DNA from: Berberis thunbergii | Taxonomy: Eukaryota > Streptophyta > Magnoliopsida > Ranunculales > Berberidaceae | Assembly (NCBI GenBank): GCA_003290165.1 | Contig: QNQO01005822.1 | Span: 124,001-188,000 of the forward strand | Direction: 5' to 3' | Length of the DNA stretch: 64,000 nt | Part shown: one piece after another, positions 56,796 to 64,000 of the stretch | How the letters are laid out: every line of letters starts with the position of its first letter | Numbering within the stretch: the first letter of the stretch is position 1 | Position numbers and translations under genes: made by a program | Notes under the pieces: model-generated | What the model was told of the DNA's origin: nothing | Databases searched by the model: none | The model's input: only the letters and a program-made list of their open reading frames with translations

Positions 56796-56931
56796 AAGTC
56801 TGGACGAGGTGGAGTTAGTGCAGAGGTTGCGACTAGGTGGAGCCAACAACACCGGAAATAATCAAGTCTGGACAAGGTGGAGTTAGTGCGGAGGTTGCGA
56901 CTAGGTGGAGCCAAAAACGTCGAAAATAGTC
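56796..56931 (+). repeat. Tandem repeat, period 68 bp, in the TRIM internal region
   Basis: Two units beginning AAGTCTGGAC (56796 and 56864), each containing GGTTGCGACTAGGTGGAGCC; they differ at a handful of positions. Confidence 0.85.
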
Positions 56932-57031
56932 GAGCCTGTACACCGAGTGCTACCCACAGGATCGTGGTTGCACGGTTGCACTTGAGACTCGAGGAAAAGA
57001 TGTACTTCGAGATGTTGCAGACCGGTGGATG

Positions 57032-57090
57032 GATTGTAGGATGTGTGACGATTCGCGCCAAGGTGGAGATTGTAGGATGTGTGACGATTT
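57032..57090 (+). repeat. Tandem repeat, period 36 bp, at the TRIM/copia boundary
   Basis: GATTGTAGGATGTGTGACGA occurs at 57032 and 57068. The first unit ends in the polypurine-like AAGGTGGAGAT that should precede a 3' LTR. The second unit leads within five bases into the copia 5' LTR at 57095. Confidence 0.85.
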
Positions 57091-57094
57091 GAAT

Positions 57095-57635
57095 TGTGCA
57101 ACAGGAACAGGAAACATAACTGTTTTGTGAAACAGGAAACGTGTTTGAAACAGGAAAGTGTTTGGACTGTTGTTTCAAACAGGAAACTGTTTGGACTTCT
57201 GGAAACTGTTTTTTGAACAGGATACAAATTCTAGGAAATAGGAAACTGCTGTGAAACAGAAAACTGCTGCGAAACAGGAAACTGTTGTTCCTATATATAC
57301 TAGGAACTATAGGTGTTTTTATTATGACGATTGCACGTAGAAAAACTGTGAAGCACAGGGAATAGAGAAAGACAATTGCTGAAATTGTTTCATCTCTTGT
57401 TGAGAGATTGTATGAGAATTGTCATCTTCTTGTACCTTGTTCTTGAATATAGTGGAATCACCTCACCGTGGACGTAGGCAATTTGCTGAACCACGTAAAC
57501 CTTGTGTCTATTGTGGTATGTTCTTAACTTTATCTAATTTCTTTCATTGCTAGTTGCTCTATTTAATTGATTGGATCCTTATGGTACTTGTGTGCAATTG
57601 TTGGTGTCTACCCGCTTCCGCAATAAGGAGCAACA
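57095..57635 (+). repeat. Copia 5' LTR
   Basis: 541 bp, TGTGCAACAGGAACAGG ... AGGAGCAACA. Contains repeated (G)AAACAGGAAACTG motifs and a TATA-like CTATATATACTAGG at about 57,290. Compared with the 3' LTR it has scattered substitutions, lacks a 19-bp GGACTTCTG-type unit and has one extra GAAACAGAAAACTGCTGC unit, so the copy is not recent. Confidence 0.9.
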
Positions 57636-57637
57636 AT

Positions 57638-57649
57638 TGGTATCAGAGC
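57638..57649 (+). promoter_or_regulatory. Copia primer-binding site, initiator tRNA-Met
   Basis: TGGTATCAGAGC two bases after the LTR, identical to that of the TRIM-like part. Confidence 0.92.
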
Positions 57650-57789
57650 ACTAAGGGAAATTGATCTTGAATTGTTCTACTCAAGATTGTGAAGATTCAA
57701 AAGTGCTAGGATTTGTTTGTGCACAAGTTGTTTGAAAAAAAAAACCGTAGTGAAGCTTCTTGTATAGAAAGTCACAGGTTTTGTTTGCA

Positions 57790-60700
57790 ATGGCATCCAA
57801 GGTGAGCAAGGCACATGTGGGGAAGTATGATATCGAGAAATTTAATGGTAAGAACGATTTCGGATATTGGAGAATACAAATGAAGAATTTTCTTATTTCT
57901 CAGAAATTACACAAGACATTACTAGGGAATGATAAAAAGGTTGAAACCAAGTCAGATGATGAATGGGAAGAATCGGATTTGGAAGCGCATGCTGCTATTT
58001 GCTTGTGTCTGGATAGAAATATAGTTTTTTTTTAGTTAATGAAGAGACTACGGCAGCTGATGTTTGGTTGAAGCTTGAGTCACAGTTTATGACTAAGACA
58101 TTATCAAACAGGTTATACTTAAAAACCCAATTGTACAGACTAGCAATGGATGAGGGCACTCCAATTGGTGATCATATCGCCAAGTTTACATGGATTATCT
58201 CAAATTTGAGAGATGTGGATGTGAAGATTGAGGATGAAGACCAAGCAATTGTATTGTTTTACTCCTTGCTGCAGTCATATGAAAATCTTGTACAAACAAT
58301 TTTGTTTGGGAAATATGAACTTACATTTGATGAAACTACCGGTGCACTCTTGTCCAATGAGATTTGGAAGAAAACTTCATCAAATGGTAGTGGAAAAGAT
58401 CAAGCTGAAGGGTTGTTTGTTAGAGAAATGTCTCAAGTGAAATCATCTTCAAAGAGTGGAAAATCTATATCAAAGTCTAGAGGTCCACAATGTCACAAAT
58501 GTAGAGAGTGGGGGCATATTAGAAAAAATTGTCCAAATCAAGGTAAGAGTAATCATGATAACAGTTGGAAGGGCAAGAAAAAGCAAGATAAGGGTGATAC
58601 TAGTGAAGCAAGTTATGCATCTAGTACGGAAAAGGATGAAGAATGTTATTCAGTTGCGGGTGAAAACACAAAAATCTCTGGGAGATGGCTCCTTGACTCT
58701 GGGTGTTCTTACCATATGTGCCCAAACAAGGAGTCGTTCACTACCTATGAGCACATTGATGGTGGTACTGTTCTGATGGGTAATGATTACGCTTGTAAGA
58801 CAGTTGGAATTGGAACAATGAGGATTAAGATGTATGATGGTGTTGAAAGAACCTTGACTGATGTGAGGCATGTCCCAGCTTTGAAAAAGAACCTTATCTC
58901 GCTTGGTGTTTTAGACTCCAATGGTTGTAAGTTTACAGCGGTAGGTGGAGTTTTAAAGGTTGTCCGTGGGTCTTTGGTTGTCATGAAAGGGATCAAACAA
59001 GGTAACTTGTACACCTTGATGGGTAACACGGTAACAGGAAATGTGGTAGTGGGAACTTCTTCATTGGAAAGCACTAGGTTATGGTTCATGCGACTTGGGC
59101 ATATGACAGAAAAAGGATTGTCTCTACTGAGCAAGCAAGGGTTACTGAAGGGTATGCAGAAACCGACTATGGAGTTTTGCGAGCATTGTGTATATGGAAA
59201 ACAATGCAGGGTAAAATTCAGTACAAGCAAGCACAGGAGCAGAGGTATTCTAGACTATGTGCATGCAGATGTGTGGGGACCAGCGAAGGTCGCCTCTAAG
59301 GGAGGTTCTAGGTACTTTGTCTCCTTCATTGATGATCATTCCCGTTACACATGGGTATATTTTTTGAAGTCCAAGAATGAAGTATTTGAGACACTTAAAA
59401 GGTGGAGAGCAATGGTTGAGAATAGAATTGGAAGAAAGGTGAAGACTTTGAGGTCTGATAATGGTACAGAGTATACTGAGGGTACTTTCAAACAGTTTTG
59501 TGATCAAGAAGGAATTGTTCGACATTGGACTGTTAGAGACATGCCACAACAAAATGGAGTTGTTGAGAGATTGAACCGTACTATGCTTGAAAGAGCTAGG
59601 TGTATGCGCTCCAATGCTTGTCTTGGCAGAGAATGGTGGGTTGAATCAATAGCCACCGCGTGTTTCTTGATTAATAGATCGCCACATTCTACATTAGACT
59701 GCAAAACACCTTATGAGGTGTGGTCAGGTGAACATGTTGATTACAGTATACTGAAATTTTTTGGTTGTATTGCCTACTACCATGTGAAAGAAAATAAGCT
59801 TGATGCTAGGGCTAAGAAGGTCATTTTCTTGGGGTATGCAAAAGGCGTGAATGGTTATCGTCTATGGTGTTTAGAGGATAATAAATTTATGATCAGTCGA
59901 GATGTTACATTTGATGAGAATTCCTTGTTAGCTTGTACTAAAGCTAAGGAGTTGGTTGATAGTGGAGGTGAATCTAGTAACACTCAGAAAGTGGAAGTTG
60001 AAGCGTCTGTGGATGAAACAGATGAACAAGTGGTTGAAGCAGGCACACATGATCTGAATTATGAGCCCGAAGACCATGAGGAACAACAACCAGTTAAAGA
60101 TAATCAATCCCAGCAGCAACCTTTGGCCTTAACTAGGTCAAAAGGATCAGTTAAGCAAGTTCAAAATTTTGGCTTTGAAGAACCGTTGAAGCACTATGGT
60201 CAGTTGAATACAGTTGATTTGGTTGCATATGCACTCTCTGTGGAAGATGATGAGCTAACTACTTACAAGCAGGCCGCTCGTCATTCAGATAGTCATAGTT
60301 GGTTAATAGCTATGCAGGGTGAGATGGAGTCTCTCCAGAAGAACCATACTTGGGATCTAGTGTCGTTGCCTAATGGAATGAAATCAATTGGCTACAAGTG
60401 GGTGTTTAAGAAGAAACAAACTACTCTAGAGTCTGGTACTCAGTTCAAGGCAAAATTAGTCGCTAAGGGTTTTGCTCAGAGGGAAGGCGTTGACTACAAT
60501 GAGATATTTTCGCCTGTGGTAAACACACTTCTATACGTGTGTTGTTGAGCTTGGTAGCTCATGGTGACCTTGAACTTGAACAACTTGATGTGAAAACAAC
60601 TTTCTTGCATGCAGACTTAGAGGAGGAAATTTATATGCATCAGCCGGAAGGTTTTAAGGTTGTTGGAAAAGAAGACCATGTTTGTCGTTTGAGGAGATCA

Positions 60701-61810
60701 CTTTATGGGTTAAAGCAGTCACTTAGGCAGTGGTACAAACGGTTTGACACTTTTATGTTGAAACATGGGTTCACACGAAGTAAGTATAATTGTTGTGTTT
60801 ACTTGAAAAAACTTCGTAGTGGGGATTTTATTTATTTTTTGCTCTATGTTGACGATATGCTCATTGCCTGTAAGAGTATGGTGGAGATAAATAAATTGAA
60901 GTCTCAACTTGCATTTGAGTTTGAGATGAAGGATATGGGTGCTGCAAGGAAAATACTTGGTATGCAGATAAGAAGAGAAATGGAGAATAAAAAACTATTT
61001 CTTTCACAGAAGGGGTACCTTGAGAAGGTCATATCACGGTTTGGCATGGAAAACGCAAAGCCAGTTATTACTCCTTTGGCTTCACATTTTAGACTTTCTC
61101 GAAAGTTATCTCCAGTCACAGTGGAAGAAAATGAATATATGTCGCATGTTCCTTATGCTAGTGCAGTTGGCAGTTTAATGTATGCTATGGTGTGTACACG
61201 CCCTGACATTTCACAGGTTGTTAGTGTTGTGAGTAGGTATATGGAAAACCCTGGGAAGAAACATTGGGAGACAATGAAATGGATGCTTAGGTACTTAAAA
61301 GGTACCTTGGATGTGGGTTTGGACTTCGGTGGAGATTCATGTCAGGTTCATGGGTTTGTTGATTTTGATTATGCTGGTGATCTAGATAGACAAATATCTA
61401 CTACTGGTTACGTATTTCAGATATACGGTGCTCCGGTTAGTTGGAGATATATGCTTCAGGATACAGTGGCTCTTTCTACTACAGAGGCAGAGTATATGGC
61501 ATTGACAAAAGGTGTAAAAGAAGCATTGTGGCTTCAAGGTCTTGTAAATGACTTGGGTGTGGAACAAGATAGTGTTGAGGTTTTCTATGACAGTCAGAGT
61601 GCCATCCACTTGGCTAAAAATCAAGTTCATCACGCAAGGACTAAGCATATTGACGTCCGATATCACTTTGTTCAAGATGTAATTGAGGATGGTGATGTGT
61701 CTTTGGTGAAAGTACACACAAAAAACAACCCTACTGATATGTTGACAAAAGTTGTTCCAGGAGTTAAGTTCCAACATTGTTTGGACTTACTCCACATTGA
61801 CTCATGTTGA
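57790..61810 (+). pseudogene. Copia gag-pol polyprotein, two frameshifts
   Basis: Start chosen at the ATG of MASKVSKAHVGKYDIEKF, 140 bp after the PBS; an upstream in-frame ATG at 57,760 is possible. Order gag, protease, integrase, RT, RNase H defines Ty1/copia. Gag ends with the zinc knuckle CHKCREWGHIRKNC (58,492). Protease has WLLDSGCSYHMC (58,685). Integrase has the HHCC-type C..C near 59,180, then HADVWGP, RSDNGTEY and VVERLNRTMLERA with the DDE residues. RT has WVFKKK, KAKLVAKGFAQREGVDY, QLDVKTTFLHADLEEEIYM and FLLYVDDMLIACK. RNase H has VALSTTEAEYMAL and KHIDVRYHFVQD. Breaks: a T9 tract at 58025-58033 ending in a stop, and a one-base loss near 60,520 in RT. Otherwise open over 4 kb, so a fairly young but defective copy. 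Confidence 0.93.
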
Positions 61811-61917
61811 TTGAGGGCTCTTTGGGGCGGTTTCGTGAGGTGACAAAGCTATGATGGAGTGTTGATCATTTTATTCTCATGCCTTGTTTCGGCTCATTTT
61901 TTCCTTATAAAAATATT

Positions 61918-61933
61918 CGCCGAGGTGGAGAAT
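61918..61933 (+). promoter_or_regulatory. Polypurine tract region before copia 3' LTR
   Basis: CGCCGAGGTGGAGAAT runs up to the TGTGAAACAGG start of the 3' LTR; second-strand priming site by position. Closely similar to CGCCAAGGTGGAGAT in the TRIM-like part at 57,056. Confidence 0.6.
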
Positions 61934-62475
61934 TGTGAAACAGGAACAGGAAACATAACTGTTTTGTGAAATAGGAAACGTGTTTGAAACAGGAAAGTGT
62001 TTGGACTGTTGTTTCAAACAGGAAACTGTTTGGACTTCTGAAAACTGTTTGGACTTCTGGAAACTGTTTTTTGAACATGAAACAAATTCTAGGGAATAGG
62101 AAACTGCTGCGAAGCAGGAAACTATTGTTCTTATATATACTAGGAACTATAGGTGTTTTTATTATGATGATTGCACGTAGAAAAACTGTGAAGCACAGGG
62201 AATAGAAAAAGACAATTGCTGAAATTGTCTCATCTCTTGTTGAGAGATTGTATGAGAATTGTCATCTTCTTGTACCTTGTTCTTGAATATAGTGGAATCA
62301 CCTCACCGTGGACGTAGGCAATTTGTTGAACCACGTAAACCTTGTGTCTCTTGTGGTATGTTCTTAACTTTCTCTAATTTCTTTCATTGCTAGTTGCTCT
62401 ATTTAATTGATTGGATCCTTGTGGTACTTGTGTGCAATTGTTGGTGTCTACCTGCTTCCGCAATAAGGCGCAACA
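61934..62475 (+). repeat. Copia 3' LTR
   Basis: 542 bp, TGTGAAACAGGAACAGG ... AGGCGCAACA, collinear with 57095-57635. Followed directly by GATAG, the duplication that also precedes the TRIM-like LTR at 56403. Confidence 0.9.
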
Positions 62476-62480
62476 GATAG

Positions 62481-63307
62481 TATTGAGATGCATCAACACC
62501 TTTTCAGGTCATGAACATGGCAATCATAATGCAGAACATGGTATTGTTTGATGATCTCTCACTGATGTTTAACCTGCAGATCAATGGATGAAGTCAACCT
62601 TCTGATTAATTGAGAACTATATTGTGTGTCATTGTTTTCAACTCATAGCATATATAGAATAGGCATAGTTTAGTCTCAATCTCAAAGAACAAAGTAAATC
62701 TTCTGTGATGTTTTTTTTTATACAAAGTGTATGTATATGGATTGAACCTGTTTACTTTTCTTAGTTTTGTGGCTTATGTTCATTTGGTAATTGATATCTA
62801 TTAGTATATGTTTCTCTTGCTTTTGATAGTTGATAGGTTATCTTTGTAGATGTGGCATCCAAATTACAATGGAGTGATTCGATGGATTTGGTTTTGATTA
62901 GAACATTGGTGGAGCATATTCGACATTGAATATGTGCATACCTTCATGTTCTCACAACTCGGTGTAGCATCCAGAAACCCCTTCATTCACGAAATCGACC
63001 ATGGAGTTATTAGTGCCATTTTCAAATTGTGACACATGTCACTCGCAGACAAACTACATTTTGTAAATTGTTTCTATATATCATCAAAAAAAGCAAATTG
63101 TTTCTCTATGCAACTCTATCTAAAACAATTGCAACAACACAGATTACAAACTATAATTTGGTAATTTCTGACCATCAGAATTCAACGAAAAGATAAAGAA
63201 TCAAGTAAGCTATGCATATCGTCTTTAGATTTATCTAGATACTGAAAATTTAACATACTCGAGAGAAGAAGGGTTTTTGAAAAATTCTAAAGAGCCTAAT
63301 CCAAAAG
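62481..63307. other. Non-coding, no feature seen
   Basis: AT-rich flank of the retrotransposon; no gene recognised. Confidence 0.4.
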
Positions 63308-63432
63308 CATTGTTTTGTGCCCGAGAGGATGGTTTGCACGTGATCGGACCAACTCTACCACTCTCCAACTTCTCCAAACCCTTTAGAGTGGCCCGATCAC
63401 GTGTGGATCACCCTCCCAAATACAAATCAGTG
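63308..63432. mobile_element. Small foldback (MITE-like) element
   Basis: CATTGTTTTGTGCCCGAGAG at the left pairs imperfectly with the inverse of GGGAGGGTGATCC.. from the right, and CACGTGATCGG (63338) pairs exactly with CCGATCACGTG (63393). About 125 bp. No convincing TSD. Confidence 0.5.
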
Positions 63433-63635
63433 TTTTGAGCCTTTTCCCTAGTAGGTTATATCTTTGTGACAATTTATGTTCTGCCTTTCACATTTCCCTT
63501 AATAATAGAAAAAAGTGACTTTTACTAATTCGTTCTGTACCAATTGAATTTTCTTATGACATTGAAAAATCAATGAAATTTCAGATTCATCATCATCAAT
63601 CATCAAAGCCCATTCCCCAGATGAAATTTCAGATT

Positions 63636-63661
63636 AAAAAAAAAAAAAAAAAAAAAAAAAA
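63636..63661 (+). repeat. Poly-A tract of 26 nt
   Basis: Uninterrupted A run in otherwise ordinary AT-rich sequence. It could be the tail of a retroposed element, but no body was recognised upstream. 63433-64000 otherwise shows no gene. Confidence 0.7.
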
Positions 63662-64000
63662 CATTTCTTAAAGGAATAGAATGAAAGTTGAACATCTTCC
63701 TATGTTTTCGTTTTCAGATCTACCATGCCCACAATCATCTGCTTTTACATATCCCCATCTAAATCACGACCAGATACAAAAGTCTCGATGATTCTTTCGT
63801 AAAAAAGGGGCCCTTTTTTTATGTTTTTTTCCCATTTAATATAATTAGAGATCTGTAATTAAAATTTATTTTTCAACAAAGTCGAAACGTCTATAAATCT
63901 ACCACAAATCTAAAAAACTTACATAATTCTAGTATTCATGAATGATTTGATCAACTTGATAAGAGATGAACAAAAGTGCTCTGTTCTCAGGGATGGATCA

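Larger units (their letters stand above)
56403..62475 (+). mobile_element. Chimeric LTR retrotransposon: TRIM-like left part joined to copia right part
   Basis: Left boundary: GATAG (56398-56402) then TGTTGGGATGAAG. Right boundary: ..GCGCAACA then GATAG (62476-62480). The two outer ends belong to different LTR families (TRIM-like 239 bp; copia 542 bp), yet the flanking 5 bp match as in one integration event. Neither the TRIM's 3' LTR nor a TSD left of the copia 5' LTR was found. Both parts share the initiator-Met PBS (TGGTATCAGAGC) and a GAGGTGGAGA-type sequence before the 3' LTR. Confidence 0.72.

Noticed and set aside
63636..63661. Poly-A tract as the tail of a SINE or processed pseudogene
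   Set aside because: No A/B box, no coding remnant and no flanking TSD could be seen upstream; kept only as a homopolymer.
1..64000. rRNA, tRNA, CRISPR or bacterial-type operon structures
   Set aside because: Nothing of the kind was recognised. PBS matches to tRNA 3' ends are retrotransposon priming sites, not tRNA genes.

Overview
This is nuclear DNA from a flowering plant, most probably a eudicot. It is AT-rich, its coding pieces are split by GT..AG introns, and the recognisable families are plant ones: chloroplast-type tryptophan synthase beta, a BOR borate transporter, CDKB2, a PPR protein and an alkaline/neutral invertase, together with CACTA, Mutator, hAT, Ty1/copia, Ty3/gypsy and LINE elements. 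The species cannot be named from the sequence. I found no intact host gene. Every host-like coding segment is a fragment or carries disabling changes, so the window reads as a transposon-rich graveyard that keeps collecting gene pieces.

Region 1 (1-12.4 kb) is a chain of plus-strand, intron-containing fragments of unrelated genes: MBF1 (871-948), GPN2/QQT1-type GTPase (8992-10018), alkaline/neutral invertase (10019-10184), MCM7-like helicase (11542-11640), a probable GH1 beta-glucosidase (11866-12154) and an unrecognised Ser/Gln-rich exon (12230-12432). A decayed CACTA transposon (about 2.0-7.6 kb) lies between the first and second. Region 2 (12,344-17,550) is one copy of a 5.2-kb block containing most of a tryptophan synthase beta pseudogene on the minus strand. 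An eIF5A exon follows at 17.8 kb. Region 3 (19-31 kb) holds CACTA-type terminal repeats, a minus-strand BOR pseudogene, a hAT-type MITE with its 8-bp target-site duplication (TSD), and a truncated gypsy gag-protease remnant with its primer-binding site. Region 4 (33.2-37.6 kb) has short LTRs arranged tail to tail, broken by a 3.6-kb TG..CA element with a 5-bp TSD that carries a PPR fragment.

Region 5 (38,291-44,124) is the second, nearly identical copy of the 5.2-kb block. Here the tryptophan synthase pseudogene also keeps its transit-peptide exon, with a 129-bp Mutator-type MITE in intron 1 and a 3.6-kb long-TIR Mutator-like element (44,296-47,898) just upstream of its ATG. That element carries three CDKB2 exons, and one of them is repeated in inverted orientation within its long arms. 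Region 6 (49.2-54.8 kb) is a minus-strand L1-type LINE interrupted by a 145-bp foldback element. Region 7 (56,403-62,475) is a chimeric LTR retrotransposon: a small TRIM-like LTR and internal region at the left run into a nearly complete copia element at the right, with the same 5-bp TSD (GATAG) outside both. The last 1.5 kb has no recognisable gene.

The points most worth following are the multi-gene fragment mosaic, the duplicated 5.2-kb block whose two copies share the same inactivating lesions, the CDKB2-carrying hairpin-forming Mutator element, and the TRIM/copia chimera with matching outer TSD. All family assignments come from reading translated motifs by eye; no search was run.
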